From a virus, in the IMG/VR virus record IMGVR_UViG_3300020442_000008, positions 62,001-126,000 of that record: a stretch of DNA of 64,000 nt. The stretch is one strand, 5' to 3'. The translations under genes were made by a program, and so were the position numbers. Below the pieces are notes generated by a model. It ran no database searches, was not told where the DNA came from, and saw only the letters and a program-made list of their open reading frames with translations. The number at the start of each line of letters is the position of its first letter. Position 1 is the stretch's first letter. This document shows positions 1 to 7,302 of this stretch, one piece after another.

Positions 1-2
1 GT

Positions 3-647
3 GTTCAAGCGGATTATTGGAGCAACACAGGTAATGCGGATACAATCGTATTACAAGGTGAAACCAACGAGAGGCATCAAATCTACAATGGTGTTGGTGA
101 AACGATTGAGATTCAGCGTAGAAGTTGTGATGACAACAAAGATCATCATTGCTCTCATGGGTTGCATATCGGTTCGTATGATTATGCTAATAATTGGGCA
201 TCATCTGATGGTAAATTGCTTCTTGTGGAGTTTGATCCCCAAGATGCAGTCTCCGTTCCAACCGATTGTGAATTTCAAAAATTAAGGGTTTGCAAGTACA
301 AAGTGGTTGCAGACATTAGTGACTCTCGCCAAGAGCTAGATAAGGTAGTCTACGAGGCTAATAAGCCTATCTATGGTTCTGATTCAGATTTAGATGATTC
401 TGAAATCGAAGGAGAGTGGGAAGAAGACCAAGACGATGCAGATTTCGTTTCCAAGCTTGAAGTCAAAAACTATATTGAAAATAAGTTAGAAAGAGGAGAA
501 GAAGTTACTCTTAAACTTATATCTTCATTGAAGGTTTGTCGGGAAGAAGGTTGGAGAGTAAGGGATGTTGCAGTTCTTGTTGAAGAACTTGGTTTCGATC
601 TCGATGAAGACCAAAACGACATCATGTCAAATTGGAAGGTTTCATAA
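3..647 (+). CDS. rIIB: rIIB-like protein, C-terminal part (truncated by window edge)
   Basis: The frame is open from base 3 with no start codon in view, so the N-terminus lies outside the window; 214 residues are visible. The segment CSHGLHIGSYDYA, then DAVSVP and KLRVCKY, is the signature of the C-terminal part of T4 rIIB-like phage proteins. T4 rIIB is a membrane-associated early protein involved in exclusion and lysis timing; whether this one does the same is inference. An acidic linker (residues about 110-140) precedes a helical tail. Its TAA overlaps the next ATG (TAATG), so translation is probably coupled. Confidence 0.8.
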   Translation, partial: VQADYWSNTGNADTIVLQGETNERHQIYNGVGETIEIQRRSCDDNKDHHCSHGLHIGSYDYANNWASSDGKLLLVEFDPQDAVSVPTDCEFQKLRVCKYKVVADISDSRQELDKVVYEANKPIYGSDSDLDDSEIEGEWEEDQDDADFVSKLEVKNYIENKLERGEEVTLKLISSLKVCREEGWRVRDVAVLVEELGFDLDEDQNDIMSNWKVS

Positions 648-898
648 TGGACTCAACTCTACAAAAGAACGAATTGTTTGTTTCTCTTAGCAATGCGAAT
701 TCAGTAGAAGTTGATGCTTCATGGGCAATTCTTAAATACAAGGAAATTGGTATTTACAGAAAGGTTGCTTGTTTGAGTTCCCTATTCAACTTGGACTTTG
801 AGAGCGTACTAGATACGCTCCCGAAGGACGATGAGGGTAGATTATTGGACTACAAGACAAGGCACTTAATCCATGACGCATTACTTCTAGTATCGTGA
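647..898 (+). CDS. hypothetical protein, 83 aa
   Basis: Not recognised. The ATG at 647 overlaps the rIIB stop (TAATG) and has GGAAGG about 8 nt upstream, so it was preferred to the in-frame TTG at 632. The product is soluble, mixed charge, probably helical. It overlaps the next GTG start by 4 nt, so it sits in a three-gene rIIB operon. Confidence 0.7.
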   Translation: MDSTLQKNELFVSLSNANSVEVDASWAILKYKEIGIYRKVACLSSLFNLDFESVLDTLPKDDEGRLLDYKTRHLIHDALLLVS

Positions 899-1128
899 GC
901 GAAGAAGCAGAAGCATATATTCACAAACTCCAATCAGAACTAACTCAAATAATTCAAAAGATTTGCAAGTCTTATGATGATGTTATGAGTCAAGAGCAAG
1001 TTAATGAATACTTGGGTTATCTGATTGAGTCGTTAGAATATTTTCATAAAAGAGGAAACTATCAACGCATGGCATACGATTTGCGAAACGCAATAAATTT
1101 TCTGCCATCAGCATTTCCAACAAATTAA
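895..1128 (+). CDS. hypothetical helical protein, 77 aa
   Basis: Not recognised. GTG start overlapping the previous TGA (GTGA). The sequence is predicted helical (EEAEAYIHKLQSELTQII at the N-terminus) with no membrane segment. Last gene of the rIIB operon; the next promoter begins 4 nt after its stop. Confidence 0.65.
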   Translation: MSEEAEAYIHKLQSELTQIIQKICKSYDDVMSQEQVNEYLGYLIESLEYFHKRGNYQRMAYDLRNAINFLPSAFPTN

Positions 1129-1131
1129 TTC

Positions 1132-1160
1132 TTGACTTTCGGGGCAAATTAAAATAGGAT
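1132..1160 (+). promoter_or_regulatory. sigma70-like early promoter
   Basis: TTGACT 1132-1137, 17-nt spacer, TAGGAT 1155-1160; 9 nt to the ATG at 1170, giving a leader of about 3 nt. Confidence 0.65.
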
Positions 1161-1169
1161 ATATATATT

Positions 1170-1580
1170 ATGGGATTAGATCAATACGCTTATAGCAAAG
1201 ATTCAAAAGGAGAAGAGGTAGAACTCGCTTATTGGAGAAAGCACAATCGCCTACAAGGATGGATGGAAGAACTTTGGGAAGCTAAAGGCAGACCAAACTA
1301 CAAACCAACCAATAATGGGGGTCTAGGAGACTTTAATTGCGTGAATCTCTATTTAAGCTTGGAAGACCTTGACGATCTTGAAGAAGTCGTTTGTGCGAAA
1401 GCTTTACCCGAAACTTGCGGATTCTTCTTTGGTGAGGATTCTTTCTCTTGGGAAAATAAAGATGGAGAACAACATAAAGGTTATGATTATTTCTACAAGG
1501 AACTAGATATGGAATTCATAGAAAAAGCTAGAGATGAAATTAATAAAGGAAAAAAAGTATTCTATACTTGTTGGTGGTAA
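1170..1580 (+). CDS. conserved phage hypothetical protein (MGLDQYAY family)
   Basis: 136 residues beginning MGLDQYAY, with LAYWRKHNRLQGWM, a LEDLDDLE acidic stretch, GFFFG and a C-terminal FYTCWW. This architecture recurs as a small conserved protein in many marine phages and is sometimes mislabelled as phosphoglycerate kinase; no enzymatic motif supports that. Function unknown. It has its own near-leaderless promoter. Confidence 0.75.
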   Translation: MGLDQYAYSKDSKGEEVELAYWRKHNRLQGWMEELWEAKGRPNYKPTNNGGLGDFNCVNLYLSLEDLDDLEEVVCAKALPETCGFFFGEDSFSWENKDGEQHKGYDYFYKELDMEFIEKARDEINKGKKVFYTCWW

Positions 1581-1582
1581 AT

Positions 1583-1690
1583 ATGTATTCAATAAATATA
1601 ATAGAATTAATAAATAATATATTTATAGGATTAGGTTTGACGGCACTTTTAATATTTGTTTTATTTTTAGCATTTACTTATGATGACTAA
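1583..1690 (+). CDS. small single-span membrane protein, 35 aa
   Basis: Too short for standard gene calling. The ATG lies 2 nt after the preceding stop with GGTGG upstream. Residues about 12-32 form one hydrophobic segment (IFIGLGLTALLIFVLFLAF) ending in acidic TYDD. It overlaps the next ATG by 11 nt, which supports a translated frame. Function unknown. Confidence 0.5.
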   Translation: MYSINIIELINNIFIGLGLTALLIFVLFLAFTYDD

Positions 1691-1892
1691 AAACAAAGAA
1701 AGAGAATTACTAGATAATATATATAATATAGAGAACGAATTAAAGATAATTGAAAAAGAATTGGATTACATAATCGACAATGCTCCCGAAGATGGGGCAG
1801 TCGCAGAACTCCTAGAGATCGAGCGAGGATACCTTTTGTCGGAACTTGAGATCACCAAGGATTCTTATATGTTACTTACCAAAGATAAATAA
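1680..1892 (+). CDS. hypothetical coiled-coil protein, 70 aa
   Basis: Two adjacent ATGs (1680, 1683) are possible starts. The product is highly charged and predicted helical with heptad-like spacing (IENELKIIEKELDYII). Not recognised. Likely the third gene of the 1170 unit. Confidence 0.6.
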   Translation: MMTKNKERELLDNIYNIENELKIIEKELDYIIDNAPEDGAVAELLEIERGYLLSELEITKDSYMLLTKDK

Positions 1893-2114
1893 CTAAATTC
1901 TATATACAATATATATATAAGACTAATATAACAACAAATAACACACTTATTATATTACTTGATTTATTTTAAGTTAATGAATATTATTAATTTATATATA
2001 AATGCTTGTGAATCAAGGGTATTCAGAGTGGGGGAAAGTGGGGAAAAGTGGTTCAGAGTGGGCTACGCGACTTCAATATATATAAATACTAATACAAATA
2101 TATTCAAATAACAA
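1893..2114. other. AT-rich intergenic stretch with a repeated GAGTGGG motif
   Basis: Mostly AT-rich. At 2023-2065 a G-rich patch contains TTCAGAGTGGG twice and GTGGGG twice, standing out from the surroundings. No gene, terminator or clear hairpin seen. Confidence 0.4.
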
Positions 2115-2294
2115 ATGAAATTAAACAAAATAAACAAAATTCTAAATAATATTAATTTGAAATTGCTTGAAATTAAACTTAAAAATAATTTTAATAGTAA
2201 AAATATATCTAATAATTGCGAAATGAAAATTGATAATGAAAATGATTCAAATATAAAACGAAATAAATACGGATTTCCAACTTTATTCAGATAA
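2115..2294 (+). CDS. possible small lysine/asparagine-rich protein, 59 aa
   Basis: An ATG-initiated frame (MKLNKINKILNNINLKLLEI...) ending KYGFPTLFR. Extreme Lys/Asn/Ile content follows the AT-rich base composition, so it may be chance. The less biased C-terminus and the fit between neighbours favour a real small gene. Not recognised. Confidence 0.35.
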   Translation: MKLNKINKILNNINLKLLEIKLKNNFNSKNISNNCEMKIDNENDSNIKRNKYGFPTLFR

Positions 2295-2360
2295 TACTGC
2301 TCTTTTTAATATATTTTAATTGATTAATATATATTAATTGGCTCGTTCGCAAGTTTTCGG

Positions 2361-2389
2361 TTGACAAAAGGTCGTTTTTCGTCAATACT
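2361..2389 (+). promoter_or_regulatory. sigma70-like early promoter, leaderless
   Basis: TTGACA 2361-2366, 17 nt, AATACT 2384-2389; exactly 6 nt to the ATG at 2396, placing +1 on the A of AUG. Confidence 0.7.
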
Positions 2390-2395
2390 ACTAAC

Positions 2396-2638
2396 ATGAA
2401 CATCAAAGAACGCAGTTTGAAGTATGTAGAATTCCATATGTTCGAGACTTTCGGTCATGTATTCGAGCATCAGCTTCAAACCCAAGGGTATTGGCATCAA
2501 GATGGTAACGATATACGATATGAGAGTGTGGTCGAGAACGCAAAGGGCGAAGAGGGCAACCAAATCAGCTACATCTTCCCCATATTTGACCCCGACAATG
2601 AATTTTATGACAAATATAATAAAGATGAGGATGAATGA
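2396..2638 (+). CDS. hypothetical protein, 80 aa
   Basis: Not recognised. Soluble, aromatic- and histidine-rich N-terminal half (YVEFHMFETFGHVFEHQL) and a very acidic C-terminus. It is the first gene of a leaderless unit and overlaps the next ATG by 4 nt. Confidence 0.65.
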   Translation: MNIKERSLKYVEFHMFETFGHVFEHQLQTQGYWHQDGNDIRYESVVENAKGEEGNQISYIFPIFDPDNEFYDKYNKDEDE

Positions 2639-2844
2639 TGAGTGAATTAACACGAAATATAAATGCTTTGTTAGATGAATATAATAATATTAAACAAAAT
2701 AAATCAAATACAGACGACACTATTGAAAATATAATTAGTGATATAAATAAATTAACTAATAATGGTCGAAATGTTAGTGATATATTTACAAATATATATT
2801 ATATAAACGATAATATGGAAGATAAGCGTTGTGCAGTTAGCTGA
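2635..2844 (+). CDS. hypothetical protein, 69 aa
   Basis: Not recognised. ATGA overlap with the preceding gene (start 2635 or 2638). Asn/Ile/Asp-rich and probably helical. Confidence 0.5.
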   Translation: MMSELTRNINALLDEYNNIKQNKSNTDDTIENIISDINKLTNNGRNVSDIFTNIYYINDNMEDKRCAVS

Positions 2845-3058
2845 AGATCAGATTGCAAGTGAGATTTTGGCAAATAAACACAATGCCACTAATATTGATC
2901 TTTATAAACTAGAAATAATTGATAAAACAATTAATGAAATTATATTGATTTATGAAAATAAAAATATAAATGATTTAATCGAAATTATGAATGGTTTTGA
3001 CCTCAATAAATATAGTAGAAGATTGACTGGAACTGATATGTATTTGTGGGAAACTTAA
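2831..3058 (+). CDS. hypothetical protein, 75 aa
   Basis: Not recognised. GTG start inside the end of the previous frame (14-nt overlap). Predicted helical, ending in a tryptophan-containing tail (TDMYLWET). Confidence 0.5.
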   Translation: MQLAEDQIASEILANKHNATNIDLYKLEIIDKTINEIILIYENKNINDLIEIMNGFDLNKYSRRLTGTDMYLWET

Positions 3059-3197
3059 TATTGCATTATATATCAAGCAATAAACGAAATTAAGATTGAA
3101 TTTGAGCCAAATAAGATTATATCTCACCTTTATGCCTTATATATCAAGCAGTTATGTCGATAAAATGAAAAAAAATCGACATTTCAAAAAAAAAGTG
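3059..3197. repeat. intergenic stretch with a direct repeat
   Basis: TTATATATCAAGCA occurs at about 3066 and again at about 3138, 72 nt apart. No gene seen. Could be a protein-binding site pair. Confidence 0.4.
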
Positions 3198-3226
3198 TTG
3201 ACAAGGGCGACATATTTTGCGATACT
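3198..3226 (+). promoter_or_regulatory. sigma70-like early promoter, leaderless
   Basis: TTGACA 3198-3203, 17 nt, GATACT 3221-3226; 6 nt to the ATG at 3233. Confidence 0.7.
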
Positions 3227-3232
3227 TAAACC

Positions 3233-3478
3233 ATGACAACGATTAAAAGCACTCTTGAAACGCTCCGCAAGCAACGCAACCTTGCGGATGAGGTATCTAA
3301 CTTAGGTTCATACATGAGCGGAAACACATCCGAGCTTGTACAACACATAGGTTTTCTAGGAGATAAGATAGAAGACCAAGCACAAATGACTAATGGTTAT
3401 TTAGATGATATAAGATCATCAATAGATAAGAATACAGAAGCTTTACAAAGAATTGCAGATATAATTGCAAGAAGATAA
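3233..3478 (+). CDS. hypothetical helical protein, 81 aa
   Basis: Not recognised. Predicted as two long helices; the C-terminal half (LDDIRSSIDKNTEALQRIADIIA) has the heptad pattern of a coiled coil. Leaderless start. Confidence 0.65.
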   Translation: MTTIKSTLETLRKQRNLADEVSNLGSYMSGNTSELVQHIGFLGDKIEDQAQMTNGYLDDIRSSIDKNTEALQRIADIIARR

Positions 3479-3504
3479 ATAATAACACTAATATAAATAT
3501 AATT

Positions 3505-3705
3505 ATGAGTATTGCGAAAAACGCTAGAGCATCACAGATTATGTCGAATGTCAGCAACGGACATTATGTAAAGAACGGAAAGTTTGCGAATTTCGGGTCT
3601 ATTCCCGAAGATAGCATCTACTACCACACTTGGTTGGCAGAGAAGGCAGATCGTAAACGCAAAGAGCGAGAAGCTCAAGCCCTTGCGAAAGGAGTTCGGG
3701 CATGA
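3505..3705 (+). CDS. hypothetical basic protein, 66 aa
   Basis: Not recognised. Arg/Lys-rich C-terminus (KADRKRKEREAQALAKG). The stop overlaps the next ATG (ATGA), indicating coupling. Confidence 0.6.
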   Translation: MSIAKNARASQIMSNVSNGHYVKNGKFANFGSIPEDSIYYHTWLAEKADRKRKEREAQALAKGVRA

Positions 3706-3878
3706 TTGACGCTTTTGATAAACAATCAGTTAATATATGTAAAAAGATTCGGGGTATACTTGAAGCAGAACTCGATCTTAATATAAAGGATCATGGATTA
3801 TGGAGGATACAATGCTTAATACATGATGAACTGAAAGAAAATAAAGAAATTCAAAAAAAGGTATTGACAAATAACTAA
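3702..3878 (+). CDS. hypothetical protein, 58 aa
   Basis: Short frame starting at the ATGA junction with the preceding gene: MIDAFDKQSVNICKKIRGIL..., ending QKKVLTNN. Its last codons run through the -35 box of the downstream promoter. Not recognised. Confidence 0.5.
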   Translation: MIDAFDKQSVNICKKIRGILEAELDLNIKDHGLWRIQCLIHDELKENKEIQKKVLTNN

Positions 3879-3892
3879 ATATATAGTATTAT
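3864..3892 (+). promoter_or_regulatory. sigma70-like promoter of the noncoding RNA
   Basis: TTGACA 3864-3869, 17 nt, TATTAT 3887-3892. No start codon follows at the usual 6 nt; the next 400 bases are noncoding, so this promoter appears to drive an RNA gene. Confidence 0.65.
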
Positions 3893-3898
3893 TAATAC

Positions 3899-4300
3899 AT
3901 AACAATTGAGAAAGAAACTCAATCAAATAAAATATAATTGATCTTTAACATTTTTTTAACACTTTGGAAGGGCTTATAATCCTTCCTGTGGGTGACTGAA
4001 TAAGCCTGTCGTGAGCGGGCTAAAGTACGCAGACTTCCTGTGGTGGGAGTGCAGAGTCCAATCGGATGAGCAAAAGATGTAGACCTTGTCTAGTCTGTGG
4101 TTTGAAGTAGGTACACCATTGAACTGATGTTCACGCCGAAAAAATGGAGGTATTCAGTAGTCCTCCCCCACATCTATTTACATAGGCAAATATGCGGAGG
4201 TTGTGTGTTGCCTCTAGTGACTATCATCGCCTGTTGGGTAACTCAATAAAAGCCTAGCAAACTCTAAAAACCCTCATCTTTCGAGATGGGGGTTTTTTTT
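3899..4300 (+). ncRNA. candidate structured noncoding RNA, about 400 nt
   Basis: Bounded by a promoter (3864-3892) and an intrinsic terminator (4269-4300), with no open frame of note and clearly higher G+C than its surroundings. Visible helices: GGAAGG 3966-3971 with CCTTCC 3981-3986; AGCCTG with CGGGCT (4003-4021); ACTTCC with GGGAGT (about 4033-4050); GGAGG with CCTCC (4146-4166); GAGG with CCTC around 4197-4214; and a long-range AGATGT (4075-4080) to ACATCT (4169-4174). The tmRNA peptide tag, the RNase P signature and group I core elements were looked for and not seen. Function unknown. Confidence 0.65.
4269..4300 (+). terminator. rho-independent terminator
   Basis: AACCCTCATCT / AGATGGGGGTT stem with a TTCG loop followed by eight T. 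Ends the candidate noncoding RNA. Confidence 0.85.
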
Positions 4301-4302
4301 GT

Positions 4303-4331
4303 TTGACAAGATCCACCACCTAGTCTACTAT
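4303..4331 (+). promoter_or_regulatory. sigma70-like early promoter, leaderless
   Basis: TTGACA 4303-4308, 17 nt, TACTAT 4326-4331; 6 nt to the ATG at 4338. It follows the terminator by only a few bases. Confidence 0.7.
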
Positions 4332-4337
4332 GGTAGC

Positions 4338-4595
4338 ATGATTACATTAAAAAACATACTATCACACTACGGGTACATCAACTCAGATCAACTCGCAGAA
4401 CTTAACGAACACTTCCCTCACATGAAGGTGGTAATTAAATGGGGTGGACTTCCTCGTGAACGAGTCCCTGTTTGGAAGGCAATAGAAACCATCGAGAGAG
4501 TCGAGAGGGAGAACATTGACTATTGCAGAGAGGTATTTCTCTCGGCAACCGATTGCGAGAATCTTCGCAAAGCTTTACATATAGCCACTAATTAA
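4338..4595 (+). CDS. hypothetical protein, 85 aa
   Basis: Not recognised. The start at 4338 (MITLKNIL) was chosen over the in-frame ATG-like start at 4299 because the promoter's -10 ends 6 nt before it. The fold looks alpha/beta with an IERVERENIDY helix. Confidence 0.65.
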   Translation: MITLKNILSHYGYINSDQLAELNEHFPHMKVVIKWGGLPRERVPVWKAIETIERVERENIDYCREVFLSATDCENLRKALHIATN

Positions 4596-4603
4596 CATAT
4601 ATT

Positions 4604-4849
4604 ATGAAGTATCAAGCAGAACGAAATGCAGTTGAGTTTGGTTTATTGGATATTGAAGATAGAATACATGACAATGACCATAGACTAGACTTCGCTCAAA
4701 AACAAGAGATTCAAGGTAGAACAGACTTAATCAGATTACTATTGAAAAGAAATCTACCATTGAAAGCTAAACAACAATTAAAATTCTTAGATAGATATAT
4801 TGATCAATGCTTATATAATGATTATATGATACATGATTATTTATCTTGA
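4604..4849 (+). CDS. hypothetical helical protein, 81 aa
   Basis: Not recognised. Predicted all-helical, basic in the middle (LLLKRNLPLKAKQQLKFLDR). Its TGA stop is embedded in the next promoter's -35 (TTGACC). Confidence 0.6.
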   Translation: MKYQAERNAVEFGLLDIEDRIHDNDHRLDFAQKQEIQGRTDLIRLLLKRNLPLKAKQQLKFLDRYIDQCLYNDYMIHDYLS

Positions 4850-4874
4850 CCTTTATTCTAAACTTAACTAGTAT
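4846..4874 (+). promoter_or_regulatory. sigma70-like early promoter, leaderless
   Basis: TTGACC 4846-4851, 17 nt, TAGTAT 4869-4874; 6 nt to the ATG at 4881. Confidence 0.7.
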
Positions 4875-4880
4875 TATACT

Positions 4881-5462
4881 ATGATAAATCCACTAGAAGT
4901 AACTAACTACAATCGTTCTCAATCCGAACTACAGGAGTTCCTGTTGTTTTGCATCAATGTCGCAGGTAAGAAATCTGCTGTCGAAGCACCCAAGCTAGAA
5001 GTATTCCTGCAGAGGGTAAGAGACCTCACGAAGTCGGACTCACCATTTGAAGGACTCAGGATACTCCAGAAAGAAGGGAACCTGCAGTCCATCATGCATT
5101 GGGCAGCAATCAGTCCATACAGGCAGCGTTACAACAGTTACCAAGATGTTCTATCCCTAGGCAACCTGCGTTCAGTAACACTTCCAAGACTCATGAAGGT
5201 TCGAGGCGTTGGGCTTAAAACTGCACGATTCTTCCTTTCGCATTCTCGTGAAGACTTCGACGAACCAATGCTGGACACACACATTCTACAGTTCCTGAGA
5301 GACCAAGGATATCGTAACGCCCCGAAGAGCACCCCACAAAACGAAGGTATTTATAATTATTACGCAAATGTCTTCAAGATGTTTGCTCGGACACTTGGTC
5401 AATCTGTAACCGACTTAGACTTGACCATCTGGAAACAGTACTCACAAACCACAAACAACTAA
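4881..5462 (+). CDS. HhH-GPD DNA glycosylase/lyase-like protein
   Basis: 193 residues. The helix-hairpin-helix loop RGVGLKTARFFL (about residues 105-118) followed by LDTHILQFL, with the Asp at about residue 132, matches the HhH-GPD base-excision superfamily (EndoIII, Ogg, AGOG), where a conserved Asp after the hairpin is catalytic. The usual catalytic Lys of bifunctional enzymes falls in the hairpin (LKTA), which would fit an Ogg/AGOG-type lyase. There is no 4Fe-4S Cys cluster. Probably acts on damaged or modified phage DNA; substrate unknown. Confidence 0.7.
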   Translation: MINPLEVTNYNRSQSELQEFLLFCINVAGKKSAVEAPKLEVFLQRVRDLTKSDSPFEGLRILQKEGNLQSIMHWAAISPYRQRYNSYQDVLSLGNLRSVTLPRLMKVRGVGLKTARFFLSHSREDFDEPMLDTHILQFLRDQGYRNAPKSTPQNEGIYNYYANVFKMFARTLGQSVTDLDLTIWKQYSQTTNN

Positions 5463-5746
5463 ATTGGAACTATTAATTATACTGGTAACAGGTATACTTA
5501 TGGGAATAAAATTAGCAATAGAAAGTTGGAAAGATTAATTGCTTAGATATATGAACTAATGAAATTCGAAATAAGTGAATCGCAAATATGAAAATATTAA
5601 ATAACAAGTCAATATATTTTAATCAGAGGGCGCCGCCCATCATACTGACTATCAAGGACTTATGAAATTTCGCCAAGTCAAAAACTTGCGTAAGTCTCCG
5701 GCAATCAAAGACTTACAACAAAAGTAATTAAAAAGCAAAAAAGGTG
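5463..5746. other. intergenic stretch holding palindromic repeat copy 1
   Basis: Contains a GGGCGCCGCCC palindrome near 5629 and repeat copy 1 (5648-5716). Two tiny frames (25 and 21 codons) overlap the repeat and are not convincing genes. Confidence 0.5.
5648..5716. repeat. dispersed palindromic element, copy 1
   Basis: Begins ACTATCAAGGACTT, contains GCGTAAGTC and ends ATCAAAGACTTAC; the GTAAGTC/GACTTAC arms pair. This copy lacks the GCCGGC core of most others but shares the outer arms. Confidence 0.55.
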
Positions 5747-5775
5747 TTGACAGGACGACATTCTTTCTCTAGTAT
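5747..5775 (+). promoter_or_regulatory. sigma70-like early promoter
   Basis: TTGACA 5747-5752, 17 nt, TAGTAT 5770-5775; 7 nt to the ATG at 5783. Confidence 0.7.
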
Positions 5776-5782
5776 AGTATAC

Positions 5783-6151
5783 ATGATGAAAAACGATATG
5801 CCTATAAACGAATTATTAAACTTCGATGATCTTGTTTTCAAGCCACATCGCCATGCCGACGGAGTTCAAGCTGTGCTTGACTTGGGAAACGATCTTTCGA
5901 TCTCTGTCGTTGCAAACAATGACGGAGGGCAAGGGTTATATGGTCAAGTCAGTGATGGTCTGTACGAAGTTGCAGTCTTTTACAAGAATGATATGATTCC
6001 TCTCTCTCCTGCAGATGATGTTGTGGGTTGGCAATCTCCTAACCAAATCTCTTATATGATGATGAAGGCTCAAGTAGAAGGGTTTTATTGGGTTGATGAG
6101 CTTAAGGATGCAAAAAGAGAGTATAGAAGAGAATTCGAGCTTGACAATTAA
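5783..6151 (+). CDS. hypothetical protein, 122 aa
   Basis: Not recognised. The start 5783 (MMKNDMPINELL) is fixed by the promoter; an upstream in-frame GTG lies inside the -35 region and is rejected. A beta-rich middle (LDLGNDLSISVVANNDGGQGLYG) and a charged helical C-terminus are visible. The pattern resembles small phage proteins of unknown function. Confidence 0.65.
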   Translation: MMKNDMPINELLNFDDLVFKPHRHADGVQAVLDLGNDLSISVVANNDGGQGLYGQVSDGLYEVAVFYKNDMIPLSPADDVVGWQSPNQISYMMMKAQVEGFYWVDELKDAKREYRREFELDN

Positions 6152-6169
6152 TTACCATTAGTATAGGAT
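6141..6169 (+). promoter_or_regulatory. sigma70-like early promoter, leaderless
   Basis: TTGACA 6141-6146 lies inside the end of the preceding gene; 17 nt; TAGGAT 6164-6169; 6 nt to the ATG at 6176. Confidence 0.65.
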
Positions 6170-6175
6170 GATATT

Positions 6176-6400
6176 ATGACAGACGCAGAATTAGTAATGC
6201 AAATCGTTAAAGGAAATCTTGCTTGGCAAGATCCAATGTCTAAGGTTTGCCTCGATCAACATGAGCGACATCCCGAAAAGTTCCCTTTGGGTAGTACCTT
6301 TCAGTCATTCGATGAAGTTTTAGACGACATCATTTTTGACTTGACATCTTTACGAGATGAGCGTAGAATAGAATCATCTTTTCAATCAGCACAACTATAA
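6176..6400 (+). CDS. hypothetical protein, 74 aa
   Basis: Not recognised. Soluble, acidic, probably helical. Leaderless, first gene of a three-gene unit. Confidence 0.6.
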   Translation: MTDAELVMQIVKGNLAWQDPMSKVCLDQHERHPEKFPLGSTFQSFDEVLDDIIFDLTSLRDERRIESSFQSAQL

Positions 6401-6411
6401 CCAAAGAAATT

Positions 6412-6636
6412 ATGTTAACAGATAAAAACCAAATCGCAGAGTTTAGACTCCGCACTCTTCACAAAATGCTAAAGCTTGAAATTCTTGGGATGAAACGCAG
6501 AGGTCAATCGGCTTATGCAATCATAAAGCAAGAAACGGGTCTCACGGGATCAAAGCAAAAAGTTTACGACAAACTAGATGCTTTTCTGAATCCTCAACAT
6601 GATGTAGAAATGGAAAGGGCAATCTACAATGGGTAA
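6412..6636 (+). CDS. hypothetical basic helical protein, 74 aa
   Basis: Not recognised. AQSAYAIIKQETGLTG-like segment (residues about 34-48) could be a helix-turn-helix, which would fit a small regulator, but evidence is weak. AAAG precedes the ATG. It overlaps the next ATG by 8 nt. Confidence 0.6.
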   Translation: MLTDKNQIAEFRLRTLHKMLKLEILGMKRRGQSAYAIIKQETGLTGSKQKVYDKLDAFLNPQHDVEMERAIYNG

Positions 6637-6808
6637 GAAGAATAAAGAAAAAGGCATTCCTAGCCAAGAAGCTCATTTGCACTTGCATAAAGTGGCAAAG
6701 AAATCCTCTCACACGGGCAACAAACCTCTTGTTCCACACATTAACAATCCTAATGTTATGGTTACTCAAAAGGTGAGAAAAGCCCAAGAATCGAAAAAAA
6801 ACTCTTGA
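6629..6808 (+). CDS. hypothetical basic protein, 59 aa
   Basis: MGKKNKEKGIPSQEAHLHLH..., Lys/His-rich, ending ESKKNS. The segment HLHLHKVAKKSS is plausible for nucleic-acid binding. The TGA lies inside the following promoter's -35 box (TTGACT). Not recognised. Confidence 0.55.
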   Translation: MGKKNKEKGIPSQEAHLHLHKVAKKSSHTGNKPLVPHINNPNVMVTQKVRKAQESKKNS

Positions 6809-6833
6809 CTTTTAACCCATAATTTGAGATACT
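6805..6833 (+). promoter_or_regulatory. sigma70-like early promoter, leaderless
   Basis: TTGACT 6805-6810, 17 nt, GATACT 6828-6833; 6 nt to the ATG at 6840. Confidence 0.7.
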
Positions 6834-6839
6834 TATATC

Positions 6840-7109
6840 ATGTTAGATTATATTGAAGCAAACTGCGTTTTACCGCCACTTGAAAACAAACCATCCTACA
6901 ACGAAGAATCGGGCTTATGGGAACTATACTTTGAGGAGCTTTTACCATCATGGTATGTTAGAGGTGAAGACGAACACCCCGACCTTATCACTCTCAATTT
7001 CGAGACTTGGGATCAAGTCCAAAACACTTTACTACAACTAGAACAAATCAAACATGAAAGGGACGCTTATGAAGCTACTGAGCAAGATCAAGAATCTGTT
7101 CTCTCCTAA
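6840..7109 (+). CDS. hypothetical acidic protein, 89 aa
   Basis: Not recognised. Trp-rich acidic N-terminal half (SGLWELYFEELLPSWYV) followed by a helical tail. Leaderless start. Confidence 0.65.
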   Translation: MLDYIEANCVLPPLENKPSYNEESGLWELYFEELLPSWYVRGEDEHPDLITLNFETWDQVQNTLLQLEQIKHERDAYEATEQDQESVLS

Positions 7110-7299
7110 GTACCAAGTGGTATATACCACTCAAGACGGACGGACTGAACGCTATACAATCAACAAACCATCATATGAGTATGAGTTTGGCAACAATCAC
7201 GAAGGAAAGAAAGTCGTTGGCTTTCGCTCCTACTGCCACAATCGGCATGGTGTACGCTCTTTTCGTTACGATAGAGTTGTCGCACTAGAAAGGGCATAA
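7069..7299 (+). CDS. hypothetical basic protein, 76 aa
   Basis: Not recognised. The ATG at 7069 has GAAAGGGA 5-6 nt upstream and is preferred to the ATG at 7054. It overlaps the previous gene by 41 nt. The fold looks beta-rich (YQVVYTTQDGRTERYTI) and basic. Confidence 0.6.
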   Translation: MKLLSKIKNLFSPKYQVVYTTQDGRTERYTINKPSYEYEFGNNHEGKKVVGFRSYCHNRHGVRSFRYDRVVALERA

Positions 7300-7302
7300 T
7301 CC

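Noticed and set aside
2324-2653. 109-codon hydrophobic reverse-strand frame
   Set aside because: Antisense to the leaderless 2396-2638 gene and its promoter; hydrophobicity is the mirror of acidic codons.
3899-4300. tmRNA, RNase P RNA, 6S RNA or group I intron
   Set aside because: No alanine-tRNA-like ends or tag frame, no RNase P signature, no group I core elements were recognised.
5588-5726. Two tiny frames (25 and 21 codons) overlapping palindromic copy 1
   Set aside because: They run through the repeat arms, have no promoter at the usual distance, and similar frames do not recur in other copies.
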